From Bradyrhizobium barranii subsp. barranii (lineage in GTDB: Bacteria > Pseudomonadota > Alphaproteobacteria > Rhizobiales > Xanthobacteraceae), in contig NZ_CP086136.1 of NCBI RefSeq assembly GCF_017565645.3, positions 5,997,501-6,061,500 of the forward strand: a DNA stretch of 64,000 bases, in the 5' to 3' direction. A program made the translations under genes and the position numbers. Of this stretch, positions 1 to 11,564 are shown in pieces. How positions within the stretch are numbered: the stretch's first letter is position 1; every line of letters starts with the position of its first letter. The notes below the pieces were generated by a model, which did not search any database, was not told where the DNA came from, and was given only the letters and a program-made list of their open reading frames with translations.

Positions 1-1
1 C

Positions 2-1048
2 GGCGGCGCCCTCGACCAGATCAGCCAGGCGCGGCTCGGCTGGCAGCTCCTCGAGGACGATCCACGCAAGCCGGCGGCGCGGTTGAAACGCATCGACACG
101 GCCGCCGGCAACGTGCAGGTCATCACGGCGACGCAGGGGAAGCTCAGCGGCGCCAAGGCGGTGTTCACGACGTCGCTCGTGTTGCTGGGCATCGCGCTCC
201 CGGGCCTGCTGTTGATGGGGACCGCGACGTTCATCGCGACGCCGATGGTCGTGCAGCGCGCTTTCAGAGGATTGGACGCGACCGCAGACCAGGCCCGGCG
301 GATCGATATCCATCAGCGCGGCGCGCGGCTGTCGGTGGAGCAGATTCCGCTTGAGGTCGTACCGCTCGTGGCCGCGGTCAATGACGCTCTCGCGCGGCTC
401 GATCAGGGTTACGCCCGCCACAAGCGCTTCGTTGCCGACGCCGCGCACGAGCTGCGTACGCCGATCGCGATCCTGAACACGCGCCTGGAGTCATTGCCGT
501 CGGGGCCGGACAAGACGCGCCTGATCGAGGATGCGGCGCGGCTCGCGACGCTTGCCGAACAATTGCTGGATATCCAGCGGCTCGACCGTTGCGGGCATCC
601 ATTCGTGCCGGTCGACCTGGTCTCCGTCGCGCAAGGCGTTGCCGCCGACCTCGCACCGCTGGCGATTGCGGCTGGCTATGAGCTGTCCTTCGACGCACCG
701 GCGGCGCGGATCGACGTACTCGGCGACGCGGCCGCGCTCGAACGCGCGCTGACCAACCTCGTGCAGAATGCCATCCAGCACGGTCCTCGCCGCGGCACGA
801 TCGTCATTCGTGTCAGCCGTCCCGCCAGCATCGAGGTCACCGACGAGGGCGCGGGCATTCCGGCCGATCAGCGCGAGCTGATCTTCGAGCCGTTCTACCG
901 GCTCACGCCGCTCGATCGCGGCGCCGGCCTCGGCCTCAACATGGTGCACGAGATCATGCTCCTGCATGGCGGTCACGTTTCGGTCCTCGACGGACCGCAC
1001 GGCGGTGCGTGCTTCAGGATGACGCTGCCGCCCCTGCAACAGGGCTGA
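2..1048 (+). CDS. Sensor histidine kinase, 5'-truncated by the window edge
   Basis: C-terminal part of a membrane-bound two-component sensor kinase. The reading frame is open from base 2, so the real start lies outside the window. A hydrophobic segment (about bases 165-245) is followed by a HAMP-like linker. The H-box HELRTP has its phospho-accepting His at 446-448. The N-box (LVQNAIQHG) is near 755-785, the G1 box (DEGAGIP) near 840, and the F/G2 boxes (FEPFYR, GAGLGLNMV) near 885-945. All catalytic boxes look intact. The partner response regulator is not visible and is probably upstream. The stimulus cannot be inferred. Confidence 0.9.
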   Translation, partial: GGALDQISQARLGWQLLEDDPRKPAARLKRIDTAAGNVQVITATQGKLSGAKAVFTTSLVLLGIALPGLLLMGTATFIATPMVVQRAFRGLDATADQARRIDIHQRGARLSVEQIPLEVVPLVAAVNDALARLDQGYARHKRFVADAAHELRTPIAILNTRLESLPSGPDKTRLIEDAARLATLAEQLLDIQRLDRCGHPFVPVDLVSVAQGVAADLAPLAIAAGYELSFDAPAARIDVLGDAAALERALTNLVQNAIQHGPRRGTIVIRVSRPASIEVTDEGAGIPADQRELIFEPFYRLTPLDRGAGLGLNMVHEIMLLHGGHVSVLDGPHGGACFRMTLPPLQQG

Positions 1049-1157
1049 TTCAATTCGTCTCTGCGTTCCAAGCGCAATGCTGTCGCAATGCGCTCAGGCG
1101 ACTCTTCGACCGCCTCACCTCTGATTTGCGAGGCGCAATCGAAATGCCGGAGTGCGC

Positions 1158-1820
1158 ATGCCCAACGATTTCCTCTCATTCTTCCTGTCCTGGATGTCGG
1201 CCCCGCGGCGGGTCGGCGCGATCGCGCCTTCGGGCGCTGCCCTTGCCGATCTCATCACCCGCGAGATCACCGCAACGACAGGCCCGATCCTCGAGCTCGG
1301 CCCCGGCACCGGCGCTTTCACATACAAGCTCCTGAAACGCGGCGTGCGCCAGCAGGACCTCACGCTGATCGAATACGGTTCGGACTTCACCAAGCTCCTG
1401 CAAATCCGTTTTCCCGGCGCGCGCGTGTTGTGGATGGATGCGGGACGGCTCACGACGGAGCGGCTCTATGACGGCGCGCCGGTCGGCGCCGTGGTCAGCG
1501 GCCTGCCGCTGCTCAATATGTCGACGCGCAAGGTCGTCTCCATCATCGGCGGTGCGTTCCGTTACGTCCGCCCGGGAGGCGCGTTCTATCAGTTCACCTA
1601 CGGGATGAGCTGCCCCGTGCCGCGGCCGGTACTCGACCGGCTCGGCTTGCGGGCAAAGCTGGTGGATCGCGCCTTGCTGAACGTGCCGCCGGCCGCCGTC
1701 TACAAGCTGACGCGACGGCCGCAGATGAAGATCGTCACGGGAACAATTGCGCCTGATGCCTCAATGCCGGTCGCGCCAGCGCCGATGCACCTCGTGCGCG
1801 ACTACACCGCCGCGCCCTGA
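1158..1820 (+). CDS. SAM-dependent methyltransferase, PmtA-like (phospholipid N-methyltransferase family)
   Basis: Class I methyltransferase of about 220 residues. The N-terminus (FLSWMSAPRRVGAIAPSG) matches the rhizobial PmtA-type family that methylates phosphatidylethanolamine on the way to phosphatidylcholine. The SAM-binding motif I is ILELGPGTGAFT near residue 45, and the motif VVSGLPLLNM near residue 110 is typical of the family. I chose ATG 1158 because GGAG at 1149-1152 is well spaced; a GTG at 1152 is the alternative. It follows the sensor kinase by about 110 bases and converges on pyrG with only 4 bases between the stop codons. Substrate assignment is by family; other small lipid acceptors are possible. 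Confidence 0.75.
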   Translation: MPNDFLSFFLSWMSAPRRVGAIAPSGAALADLITREITATTGPILELGPGTGAFTYKLLKRGVRQQDLTLIEYGSDFTKLLQIRFPGARVLWMDAGRLTTERLYDGAPVGAVVSGLPLLNMSTRKVVSIIGGAFRYVRPGGAFYQFTYGMSCPVPRPVLDRLGLRAKLVDRALLNVPPAAVYKLTRRPQMKIVTGTIAPDASMPVAPAPMHLVRDYTAAP

Positions 1821-1824
1821 GGCA

Positions 1825-3468
<1,644 letters not shown>

Positions 3469-3622
3469 CTAATCCCTCGAATTCGATTCGCCAAAGCGAT
3501 TCGTATTCCGCCCCAAATAATTTGCGGGCCTGTGGGTGAGCCAAAACTAAGAGTGGTGACAGAGCCTTGATGGGGATTTTTGATGCAGGACGGTAGAAGC
3601 CGCCCTGCATGGCCCCCCTGCT

Positions 3623-4009
3623 TTATTGCGAGCGCGGCACCTGCGGGCCGGCTGGCGCCTGGTTCTGCTGCTGTTCGTCGGCCTTCTTCAGCGAATCCAG
3701 GATGCCGCCCGAGGTCGGCGGCGCGATCGGGGCGCCTCCGGCCGGCTGGGTCTGGGACGCCGGCGTGCCGATGATCGACGAAGGCGCCCGGTTGTAGCCG
3801 GCATGCCAGGACAGGAACAGGCTGGTGAGGAAGAAGCCCCCAGCCAGGATCGCGGTGGTCCGCGTCAAAAGGTTCGCGGTGCCGCGGCTCGACATGAAGC
3901 CTGCGCCTCCGCCCATGCCGAGGCCGCCGCCTTCCGACTTCTGGAGCAGGACGGCGCCGATCATGACGGCGACGATCATGAGGTGAATGACGATGACAAC
4001 AGTCTGCAT
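3623..4009 (-). CDS. secG: Preprotein translocase subunit SecG
   Basis: Small inner-membrane subunit of the SecYEG translocon, 128 residues. The first transmembrane helix is residues 3-22 (VVIVIHLMIVAVMIGAVLLQ). It is followed by the conserved cytoplasmic loop KSEGGGLGMGGG with the FMSSRG signature, then a second helix around residues 53-70. The C-terminal tail of about 55 residues is rich in Pro, Ala and Gln, which is common in rhizobial SecG and looks disordered. It lies between tpiA (upstream) and pyrG (downstream) on the same strand. Confidence 0.95.
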   Translation of the reverse strand: MQTVVIVIHLMIVAVMIGAVLLQKSEGGGLGMGGGAGFMSSRGTANLLTRTTAILAGGFFLTSLFLSWHAGYNRAPSSIIGTPASQTQPAGGAPIAPPTSGGILDSLKKADEQQQNQAPAGPQVPRSQ

Positions 4010-4149
4010 AGTGTCCTTCCGTCACAAGCCGACAGCGCCGAGACGGCGGCCGATCGCGCTTCGCGGGTTTTCCTGAAGTTGCGCGGTGTTACACGATCGG
4101 AAGAGGCATTGCCACCCCCCGATCGGCCACGGCCGCGCATTGAGATTAG

Positions 4150-4905
4150 CTAGGGGCAGCCCTTCGCAATCGCAAGGAAATCGGCCGCCTTCAGGCTGGC
4201 GCCGCCGACCAGCGCGCCGTTGACGTTTTTCACGGACATCAGCTCGGCCGCGTTCGACGGCTTGACCGAGCCGCCATAGAGGATGCGCATCCTGGCCCCG
4301 TCCGCCCTGAACCGGGAGGTCAGGAGTTCCCGGATAAAGCCATGAATCTGCTCGACATCCTGGGCCGTCGGAGTCAGGCCGGTGCCGATCGCCCAGACCG
4401 GCTCATAGGCCACGACCAGGTTGGCGGCGGTCGAGCCGTCCGGCAGCGAGCCGTCGAGCTGGCCGCGCAGGATGTCCAGGGTCTGGCCGGCATCGCGCTG
4501 GCCCTGCGTCTCACCGATGCAGACGATCGCGGTGATGCCGGCGCGCCAGGCGGCCTCGGCCTTCTGCCGGATCAGGGCATCGCCCTCGCCGTGGTCGGCG
4601 CGACGCTCGGAATGGCCGACGATGATGGCGGTCGCACCGGCATCGGCCAGCATTTCGGCTGCGATATCGCCGGTATGGGCGCCGGAGGCCTTGGGGTGGC
4701 AATCCTGCGCCCCCATCGCGACCTTGCTGCCGCGCGCCTTGTCGGCGAAGGCCGCGATCAGGGTCGCGGGCGGGCAGACCAGCAGGTCGGCCTTGGCGGC
4801 CACCTCTGCCGCGCCTTTGAGCATGGCGTCGAATTCGGCAGCCGAGCCCTTGAGGCCGTTCATTTTCCAATTGCCGGCGATCAGCGGTCGGATGGCGTCG
4901 GTCAT
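4150..4905 (-). CDS. tpiA: Triose-phosphate isomerase
   Basis: Glycolytic and gluconeogenic enzyme interconverting glyceraldehyde-3-phosphate and dihydroxyacetone phosphate; 251 residues, normal length. The active-site Lys is in GNWKMN, the catalytic His in VGHSERR, and the catalytic Glu and flexible loop in [11 protein letters not shown]. The phosphate-binding motif ILYGGSVKP is near the C-terminus. I chose ATG at 4905 over an upstream TTG at 4920 because the domain begins a few residues later. It is divergent from ppiD across about 220 bases and is first in the tpiA-secG-pyrG series. Confidence 0.97.
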   Translation of the reverse strand: MTDAIRPLIAGNWKMNGLKGSAAEFDAMLKGAAEVAAKADLLVCPPATLIAAFADKARGSKVAMGAQDCHPKASGAHTGDIAAEMLADAGATAIIVGHSERRADHGEGDALIRQKAEAAWRAGITAIVCIGETQGQRDAGQTLDILRGQLDGSLPDGSTAANLVVAYEPVWAIGTGLTPTAQDVEQIHGFIRELLTSRFRADGARMRILYGGSVKPSNAAELMSVKNVNGALVGGASLKAADFLAIAKGCP

Positions 4906-5127
4906 GTCAATTTCCAGCAAAATGAGGTTTGTGCATGCGCTAGCAGAGCTGTCGCGGCAGTTCCAGAGAGCTAAGGCTTTTAACCGCAGCGTCGAGGGAC
5001 CGCGTGGCCTGAGGTTGCGGGGGGAAAGCCGCCACTTTATGATGATTGATCAATTTGGTGACGCGCTTTTGCGGAATCTGCATTAAGACGCGCTCCCGTT
5101 CCCCTCCTGCCAAACAAGTTGGACCAA

Positions 5128-7026
5128 ATGCTTCGAGGAATGCGCAAGGCCTCATCAAACTGGCTCGGCAAGTCCATTATGGCCGTGGTGATGGGCGTGT
5201 TGATCATCAGTTTCGGCGTTTGGGGCATCGCCGACATCTTCAAGGGCTTCGGGCAGTCCACGGTGGCCAAGGTCGGCAGCACCGAGATTTCGTTGAACGA
5301 GTTCCGGCAGACCTATACCGACCGCTTGCAACAGATCAGCCGCCAGTTCGGCCGGCCGCTGACGCCTGACCAGGCGCGTGCCTTCGGCCTCGACCGCCAG
5401 GTGCTCCAGCAGACGATCGCGGAAGCCGCCCTCGACGAAGAAGCCCGCCGGCTCGGGCTCGGCCAGTCCGACGAGCAGATCCGCCAGGTCATCATGAACG
5501 ACCCCAACTTCAAGGGCGTCGGCGGCAGCTTCGATCCGAACCGCTTCCAGGCCGTGATCCGCAATTTCGGCTATACCGAGCAGCGCTACGTCTCCGAGCA
5601 GCGCAAGGTGTCGCTGCGCCGGCAGATCACCGGCACGATCGGCGCCGGCCTCGAACCGCCGAAGGCCATGATCGACGTGCTGACGCGCTTCCAGAACGAG
5701 CAGCGCGCGATCGAATTCGTCAGGCTCGACGCCGCGCAGGCCGGCACCATCGACGCTCCCTCGCCCGAAGCCCTCGCCGCCTATTTCGAGGATCACAAGG
5801 TCCAGTTCCGCGCGCCCGAATATCGCAAGATTTCCTTCGTCGTGGTCTCTCCGGAAGAGATCGGCAAATGGAGTGAGGTCTCCGACGAGGACGCCAAGAA
5901 AGTGTTCGACCAGCGCAAGGACCGGCTCGGCACGCCGGAGAAGCGCCAGATCCATCAGATCGTATTCCCCAACGCCGCCGAGGCGCAGGCCGCACGCGAG
6001 CGCCTCGCCGGTGGGATGTCGTTCGAGGACCTCGGCAAGGAGCGCGGGCTGAGCACCTCCGATGTCGACCTCGGGCTCGTGACCAAATCGTCGCTCGACC
6101 CCGCGGTCGGCGATGCCGCCTTCGCGCTTCCCGCAGGCGAGATCAGCCAGCCGATCCAGGGTCGTCTCGGCACGTCCATCGTCAAGGTCGACAAGATCGA
6201 GCCGGGCAATGAGGCGAACTACGCCAGCCTTGCCGGCGACATCAAGCGCGAGATCGCCACCGAGCGCGCCCGCGTCAAAGTCAACGATCTCCGCGACAAG
6301 ATGGAAGACGAGCGCGGCGGCGGCGCCAGCGTGATCGACGCGGCGCAGAAGCTCGGCCTCACGGCCGTGACCATCGACGCCGTCGATCGCTCCGGCCGTG
6401 CCCCGAACGGCCAGCCAGTCACCAGCATCCCGCAGGGCCTCGACGTGGTGTCGCAGGCCTTCAACACCGATGTCGGCGTCGACAACGACGCGATCTCGTT
6501 CAAGGGCGGCTATGTCTGGTACGACGTGCTCGCCATCACGCCCTCGCGCGACCGCAATCTCGACGAGGTGCGCGACCAGGTCGAGGCGCGCTGGCGCCAG
6601 GACCAGATCGCCGCCAAGCTGAAGACCAAGGCGACCGAGATGGTGCAGAAGCTCGAACAGGGCGGCAAGCTCGCTGACGAGGCCGCCGCGATCAACGCCA
6701 AGGTCGAGACCGCCTCCGGCTTCAAGCGCGACGACTCGCCCGCCGGCGTGCCCGCCAACGTTGTTGCAGCCGCCTTCCGCACCGCCAAGGACGGGGTCGG
6801 ACAGACCGCCGTGAGCGGCGGCGGCGAGGTGATCGTCTTCCGCGTCACCGACATCGTCGAACCCGCGGTCGACGCCGCGTCCGACGCGGTGAAGAAGCTG
6901 AAGGACAGCCTCGACCGCGCGTTGACCGACGAGCAGGTCGCCTCCTACGTCAACAAGCTTGAAACCGACATCGGGACCACCATTAATCAGGCCGCCTTCG
7001 CGCAGGTGACCGGCGCGAACCAGTGA
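5128..7026 (+). CDS. ppiD: Membrane-anchored peptidyl-prolyl isomerase / chaperone, PpiD (SurA-N) type
   Basis: Periplasmic folding factor anchored in the inner membrane, about 632 residues. A short cytoplasmic N-terminus precedes a single transmembrane helix (about residues 17-35, ending in FGVWGIADIF). A SurA_N-type chaperone domain follows. A parvulin rotamase-like domain lies at roughly residues 250-360 (KRQIHQIVFPN; GLVTKSSLDPAVGDAAFALPAGEISQ split across it). The C-terminal chaperone part resembles PpiD. A TTG at 5119 is an alternative start. trpD follows after 14 bases, so the two are probably co-transcribed. Confidence 0.9.
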   Translation: MLRGMRKASSNWLGKSIMAVVMGVLIISFGVWGIADIFKGFGQSTVAKVGSTEISLNEFRQTYTDRLQQISRQFGRPLTPDQARAFGLDRQVLQQTIAEAALDEEARRLGLGQSDEQIRQVIMNDPNFKGVGGSFDPNRFQAVIRNFGYTEQRYVSEQRKVSLRRQITGTIGAGLEPPKAMIDVLTRFQNEQRAIEFVRLDAAQAGTIDAPSPEALAAYFEDHKVQFRAPEYRKISFVVVSPEEIGKWSEVSDEDAKKVFDQRKDRLGTPEKRQIHQIVFPNAAEAQAARERLAGGMSFEDLGKERGLSTSDVDLGLVTKSSLDPAVGDAAFALPAGEISQPIQGRLGTSIVKVDKIEPGNEANYASLAGDIKREIATERARVKVNDLRDKMEDERGGGASVIDAAQKLGLTAVTIDAVDRSGRAPNGQPVTSIPQGLDVVSQAFNTDVGVDNDAISFKGGYVWYDVLAITPSRDRNLDEVRDQVEARWRQDQIAAKLKTKATEMVQKLEQGGKLADEAAAINAKVETASGFKRDDSPAGVPANVVAAAFRTAKDGVGQTAVSGGGEVIVFRVTDIVEPAVDAASDAVKKLKDSLDRALTDEQVASYVNKLETDIGTTINQAAFAQVTGANQ

Positions 7027-7040
7027 ATTGAAAGCACGCG

Positions 7041-8054
7041 ATGGACGACCTGAAATCGATCATTGGAAAAGTGGCGACCGGCGCCAGCCTGTCGCGTGAC
7101 GAAGCGGCTTCCGCCTTCGACGCCATGATGTCCGGCGAGGCCACGCCCTCGCAGATGGGTGGCCTCCTGATGGCGCTGCGGGTGCGCGGCGAGACCGTGG
7201 ACGAAATCACCGGCGCGGTCTCGGCGATGCGCTCCAAGATGCTCACAGTCGACGCGCCCGCGGACGCCGTCGACATCGTCGGCACTGGCGGTGACGGCTC
7301 CGGCTCGGTCAACGTCTCGACCTGCGCGTCCTTCATCGTCTCGGGCACCGGCCTGCCGGTGGCCAAGCACGGCAACCGTGCACTGTCGTCGCGCTCCGGC
7401 GCCGCCGACGTGCTGGCGTCGCTCGGCGTGAAGATCGACCTCAGGCCCGAGCAGGTCGGCCGCTGTGTGCGCGAATGCGGCATCGGCTTCATGTTCGCCC
7501 CTGCCCACCATCCGGCTATGAAGAACGTCGGCCCGACCCGGGTCGAGCTTGCGACACGCACGATCTTCAATCTGCTCGGCCCCTTGTCGAACCCGGCCGG
7601 CGTTAAGCGCCAGATGGTCGGCGTGTTCTCGCGGCAATGGGTGCAGCCGCTGGCACAGGTTCTGAAAAACCTCGGCTCGGAATCCGCCTGGGTGGTGCAT
7701 GGCTCCGATGGGCTGGACGAGATCACCCTCACCGGCCCGACCTTCGTCTCCGCGCTCCATAATGGCGAGATCCGGAATTTCGAGGTGACGCCGGAAGAAG
7801 CCGGCCTCTCGCGCTGCGATCCCGGTGCGCTCAGGGGCGGTGACGCCGACGCCAATGCGATCGCCTTGCAGAGCGTGCTCGACGGCAAGCCGAGCCCCTA
7901 TCGTGACGTCGCGCTGATCAACGCTGCCGCTGCGCTGCTCGTGGCCGGCCGCGCCAAGGACCTCAAGGAGGGCGTTGCGATCGGTGCGAAGTCGCTCGAC
8001 AGCGGCGCCGCGAGCGCGCGGCTGAAGCATCTGATCGCGGTCTCGAACGGCTGA
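7041..8054 (+). CDS. trpD: Anthranilate phosphoribosyltransferase
   Basis: Second step of tryptophan synthesis: anthranilate plus PRPP gives phosphoribosyl-anthranilate. It has 337 residues. The PRPP and magnesium-binding motif [14 protein letters not shown] is near residue 80, [17 protein letters not shown] is near residue 110, and [13 protein letters not shown] is near residue 172. All are characteristic of TrpD. No trpG lies beside it, which fits the rhizobial arrangement with a fused TrpE(G) elsewhere (family knowledge, not seen here). trpC follows after 7 bases. Confidence 0.97.
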   Translation: MDDLKSIIGKVATGASLSRDEAASAFDAMMSGEATPSQMGGLLMALRVRGETVDEITGAVSAMRSKMLTVDAPADAVDIVGTGGDGSGSVNVSTCASFIVSGTGLPVAKHGNRALSSRSGAADVLASLGVKIDLRPEQVGRCVRECGIGFMFAPAHHPAMKNVGPTRVELATRTIFNLLGPLSNPAGVKRQMVGVFSRQWVQPLAQVLKNLGSESAWVVHGSDGLDEITLTGPTFVSALHNGEIRNFEVTPEEAGLSRCDPGALRGGDADANAIALQSVLDGKPSPYRDVALINAAAALLVAGRAKDLKEGVAIGAKSLDSGAASARLKHLIAVSNG

Positions 8055-8061
8055 ACCTGAC

Positions 8062-8883
8062 ATGTCTGACATCCTGACCAAGATCGAAGCCTACAAGCGC
8101 GAAGAGATCGCAGCCGCCAAGCGCGCGCAGCCGCTCTCGGAAGTCGAGGCCAAAGCCAAGGCGCAGGGAGCCCCACGCGGCTTCGTGCGCGCGATCAAGG
8201 CCAAGCACGCCAATGGCGACTACGCGCTGATTGCCGAGGTCAAGAAAGCCTCGCCGTCGAAGGGGCTGATCCGCGCCGATTTCGATCCGCCGCTGCTCGC
8301 CAAGGCCTACGAGGCCGGCGGTGCGGCCTGTCTGTCGGTCCTGACCGACACGCCCTCGTTCCAGGGCCATCTCGATTTCATGGTGGCGGCGCGCGCGGCA
8401 ACGTCGCTCCCGGTGCTGCGCAAGGATTTCATGTTCGACAGCTATCAGGTGATTGAGGCGCGCGCGCATGGCGCCGACTGCATCCTGATCATCATGGCCG
8501 CGCTCGACGACGCCACCGCCAAGGACCTCGAGGACGCCGCCCTCGCCTACGGCATGGACGTGCTGATCGAAATCCATGATCGCGCCGAGCTCGACCGTGC
8601 GCTGAAGCTGCGTTCGCCGATGATCGGCGTCAACAACCGCAATTTGCGCACCTTTGAGACCACGCTCGCGACCAGCGAGACGCTGGCGCCGCTGATCCCA
8701 GCGGAACGGCTGATGGTGGGCGAGAGCGGCATCTTCACGCCCGCCGATCTCGCCCGGCTTGAGCGCGTCGGCATGTCGACCTTCCTGGTCGGCGAGAGCC
8801 TGATGCGCCAGGCCGACGTGACCGCCGCCACGCGCACGCTGCTCGCGCGCGAGAACGCGCCGCGCGCGACGGGTACGCGCTGA
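8062..8883 (+). CDS. trpC: Indole-3-glycerol phosphate synthase
   Basis: Closes the indole ring in tryptophan biosynthesis; 273 residues, a monofunctional TIM barrel without a TrpF fusion. Conserved motifs are the catalytic Lys in [12 protein letters not shown], the Lys in [11 protein letters not shown] with [11 protein letters not shown], and [11 protein letters not shown] and VGESGIFT for phosphate and substrate binding. It is part of the ppiD-trpD-trpC-moaC series; the stop codon is one base before the moaC start. Confidence 0.97.
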   Translation: MSDILTKIEAYKREEIAAAKRAQPLSEVEAKAKAQGAPRGFVRAIKAKHANGDYALIAEVKKASPSKGLIRADFDPPLLAKAYEAGGAACLSVLTDTPSFQGHLDFMVAARAATSLPVLRKDFMFDSYQVIEARAHGADCILIIMAALDDATAKDLEDAALAYGMDVLIEIHDRAELDRALKLRSPMIGVNNRNLRTFETTLATSETLAPLIPAERLMVGESGIFTPADLARLERVGMSTFLVGESLMRQADVTAATRTLLARENAPRATGTR

Positions 8884-8884
8884 C

Positions 8885-9403
8885 ATGGCGCGCAAGCCCG
8901 CCAAGGCCAGGCAATCCAAAGCGAAAGCCGGCCCTGCCCTCACCCATATCGGCGCCTCCGGCGAGGCGCGGATGGTGGACGTGTCGGACAAGCCCGCGAC
9001 CGAGCGGCTCGCGGTCGCCGCAGGCCACGTCATCATGACCAAGGCGACGCTTGATCTCATCGTCTCGGGCAACGCCAAGAAAGGCGACGTGCTCGGCACC
9101 GCGCGCATCGCCGGCATCATGGCCGCCAAACGCACCTCGGAGCTGATCCCGCTCTGTCATCCCCTCGCGCTGTCGAAAGTCACGGTCGACATCGAGCCCG
9201 ACCCGAAGCTGCCAGGCTGCCTCGTCCGCGCCAGCGTGAAGGTGACGGGCCCGACCGGCGTCGAGATGGAGGCGCTCACGGCGGTGTCGGTCGCCTGCCT
9301 CACCATCTACGACATGATCAAGGCGGTCGAACGCGGCGTGCGCATCGAGGGAATCCACCTGGTCGAGAAGCTCGGCGGCAAGTCGGGCCACTACCGCGCC
9401 TGA
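8885..9403 (+). CDS. moaC: Cyclic pyranopterin monophosphate synthase MoaC
   Basis: Acts with MoaA in the first stage of molybdenum cofactor synthesis, forming cyclic pyranopterin monophosphate. It has 172 residues. Family motifs are [10 protein letters not shown] near the start of the domain, the active-site region LIPLCHPL, and the C-terminal [11 protein letters not shown] basic N-terminal extension of about 15 residues precedes the core. Its partner moeA is 10.7 kb further on, with the accessory genes from 9.4 to 19.9 kb in between. Confidence 0.96.
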   Translation: MARKPAKARQSKAKAGPALTHIGASGEARMVDVSDKPATERLAVAAGHVIMTKATLDLIVSGNAKKGDVLGTARIAGIMAAKRTSELIPLCHPLALSKVTVDIEPDPKLPGCLVRASVKVTGPTGVEMEALTAVSVACLTIYDMIKAVERGVRIEGIHLVEKLGGKSGHYRA

Positions 9404-9415
9404 GCGCCGCGTGAT

Positions 9416-10009
9416 CTATTTCGCCTCGCGCTGCCGCTCGCGATAGGCGCGCGTCTTCATCCGGTTGCCGCACAGCGTCGACATGCACCACCGCCGCGTC
9501 GATGGTTTCGAGCGGTCGAAGAACACCCGGCGGCATTCCTCCGACGCACACATCTTCAGCCGGTCCAGCGTTCCCACAAGCGTTGCGTCATGGAGCTCGA
9601 TCGCGATGGCCGAGAGGCCTGCGAGCGCATCCTCGCGCGCTGCCGACAGCATCGCGCCACGGCCTGCGCGCGCCTCCACCCGCAACGGAAACGGCGCGAG
9701 CGCCTCATTGAGAGTGCCGAGAACGCTCCTATTCCGGGGCCGCTCGGCGGGCTCACATTGCAGATAGGCGCGCAAGGCGCCGCGCAGTCTTAGCGCAGTC
9801 TCAAACATCGCGGGCGTGACACGCCCGCCCACGGCGCCAAGGCCGCGTTCCCGCATCCAGTCCGCAAGTTCCTTCGGCCCGCCAAGCTCATCGCTCTCCG
9901 GATGCTCCACTCCGAAATGCTTGAAGTGACGAACATCGAGCGTGTTGGCGAAATCGTAGACGTTCGCCAGCGTGTCGGGAACCTGGAATTTGCGCGACTC
10001 TTTCGACAT
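9416..10009 (-). CDS. CGNR zinc-finger (ABATE-domain) putative transcription regulator
   Basis: Protein of 197 residues with an N-terminal ABATE-type region (DTLANVYDFANTLDVRHF) and a C-terminal CGNR zinc finger. The Cys pairs are CASEEC and WCMSTLC, and the family-naming tetrad CGNR follows at once with a basic tail (KTRAYRERQ). CGNR proteins are thought to bind nucleic acid and often act as local regulators. It is divergent from the amidase-MFS pair, with a near-perfect palindrome in the 139-base gap, so it probably controls that pair and itself (inference). It converges with moaC across 12 bases. Confidence 0.85.
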   Translation of the reverse strand: MSKESRKFQVPDTLANVYDFANTLDVRHFKHFGVEHPESDELGGPKELADWMRERGLGAVGGRVTPAMFETALRLRGALRAYLQCEPAERPRNRSVLGTLNEALAPFPLRVEARAGRGAMLSAAREDALAGLSAIAIELHDATLVGTLDRLKMCASEECRRVFFDRSKPSTRRWCMSTLCGNRMKTRAYRERQREAK

Positions 10010-10052
10010 CGGAACACCAAAGATTAGAACACCACTAAAACAGATTTACTGG

Positions 10053-10093
10053 TTGACAGCAAGCGACACCTGTATCCTAATTATACCGGTGTC
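10053..10093. promoter_or_regulatory. Divergent promoter region with palindromic candidate operator (CGNR gene / amidase)
   Basis: TTGACA at 10053-10058 is a consensus -35 for the plus-strand amidase gene, with a weak AT-rich -10 around 10076-10082. On the minus strand TATAAT reads at 10085-10080, a perfect -10 for the CGNR gene, though I see no good -35. An imperfect palindrome at 10065-10093 overlaps both. Its arms are GACACCTGTAT (10065-10075) and ATACCGGTGTC (10083-10093), 10 of 11 positions pairing, around a 7-base centre. The location suits an operator for the adjacent regulator. Confidence 0.6.
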
Positions 10094-10148
10094 GAATCCT
10101 TCGGGATCGAGCGCCCATTGCGATCACCAGAACGGAGACCCCGAGCCG

Positions 10149-11564
10149 ATGGCCGATGCCCTGCACTATCTCGAACTCACCGCGCTCGCAGCACGCCTCA
10201 AGGCGCGCCACATCTCCGCGCTGGACGTGACGCGCGCGCAACTCGACCGTATCGACGCCATGGACCGGGATCTCGGCAGCTACGTTCACGTGATGGCGGA
10301 AACGGCCATCGCCGAGGCAAAAGCCGCGGACGCCGAAATCGCACAGGGCCGGTATCGGGGCCCGCTGCATGGCGTGCCGATTGCGCTCAAGGACCTGTTC
10401 TGGACCAAGGGCATTCCGACTGCGGCCGGCACCACGCTTCATCGCGACTTTCGTCCCAGCGAAGACGCAACCGTCGTGCGCCGGCTCAAGGACGCAGGCG
10501 CCGTGATACTCGGCAAGCTACAACTCACCGAGGGCGCCTATTCCGATCACCATCCATTGGTGACGCCGCCGAAGAATCCGTGGAATGCGAGTTACTGGCC
10601 GGGCATTTCGTCCAGTGGCTCGGCGGTCGCAACCGCTGCCGGGCTTTGCTTCGGCTCGCTCGGCTCCGACACCGGCGGCTCGGTCCGCTGGCCTTCCGCC
10701 GCCAACGGCCTGACCGGATTGAAGCCAAGCTGGGGTCGCGTCAGCCGCCACGGCGCGTTCGAGCTGGCCGCGACGCTCGACCATGTCGGACCGATCGGCC
10801 GCAGCGCGGCCGATGCGGGCGCGCTGCTCGGCGTCATTGCCGGACACGACCCCAACGACCCCACCTCGGTGTTCAATCCGGTGCCCGACTATCTGGCCGC
10901 GGCCGCACAGGACGTGCGAAGCTTGCGGATCGGCGTCGATGCCGCCTGGAACAGCGACGACGTGGACGTTAAGACACAACACGTGCTGGCGGACGCTATC
11001 GATGCGTTCCGTGCGCTCGGCGCCGGCATCGTCGATGTCAGATTTCCCGACGTCATGCAGGCGATTGCCGACTGGACACCGAATTGTGCGGTGGAGGCTG
11101 CGGTCGCGCACGAGGCGACCTATCCTGCCCGCAAGAACGAGTACGGCCCGATGCTCGCCTCGCTGATCGAGGCCGGTCGCGCGCTCTCCGCTCTCGATTA
11201 TCAGAAGATCCTGCTGCGGCGGCTGGCGCTGCGCGGCCGCGTCACCGCGCTGTTCGAGACCATTGATCTACTGCTGATCCCGGTACACCCGTTCCCGCCG
11301 GTGACACTCGCTATGATCCAAACGCTCGGCGAGCAGCCGGATCTGATCGCGAAGCTGCAGCGCTACACCTGCCCGTTCGACATGACCGGTCATCCCACGA
11401 TCACGCTACCGGGTGGTGCATCGGCAGACGGACTGCCGATCGCGTTCCAGCTCGTCGCCGCTCATCTCGGCGAGGCCATGCTCGTGCGCGCCGGCGCGGC
11501 GTTCCAGCGTGCCACGTCCTGGCACCGTCGCCATCCTTCCCTCACCTCGCGGAGGCAGCATTGA
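10149..11564 (+). CDS. Amidase-signature family hydrolase
   Basis: Ser-cisSer-Lys amidase of about 471 residues, hydrolysing C-N bonds of an unidentified amide. The catalytic Lys is in PLHGVPIALKDLF (about residue 80). The Gly/Ser-rich core is ISSSGSAVATAAG, and SDTGGSVR holds the cis-Ser and the nucleophile Ser. I chose ATG 10149; an upstream in-frame extension runs back through the promoter region and is not credible. The stop codon overlaps the TTG start of the MFS gene, implying translational coupling: uptake plus hydrolysis of one substrate. Gat/GatA is excluded because no GatB or GatC is present. Confidence 0.88.
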   Translation: MADALHYLELTALAARLKARHISALDVTRAQLDRIDAMDRDLGSYVHVMAETAIAEAKAADAEIAQGRYRGPLHGVPIALKDLFWTKGIPTAAGTTLHRDFRPSEDATVVRRLKDAGAVILGKLQLTEGAYSDHHPLVTPPKNPWNASYWPGISSSGSAVATAAGLCFGSLGSDTGGSVRWPSAANGLTGLKPSWGRVSRHGAFELAATLDHVGPIGRSAADAGALLGVIAGHDPNDPTSVFNPVPDYLAAAAQDVRSLRIGVDAAWNSDDVDVKTQHVLADAIDAFRALGAGIVDVRFPDVMQAIADWTPNCAVEAAVAHEATYPARKNEYGPMLASLIEAGRALSALDYQKILLRRLALRGRVTALFETIDLLLIPVHPFPPVTLAMIQTLGEQPDLIAKLQRYTCPFDMTGHPTITLPGGASADGLPIAFQLVAAHLGEAMLVRAGAAFQRATSWHRRHPSLTSRRQH

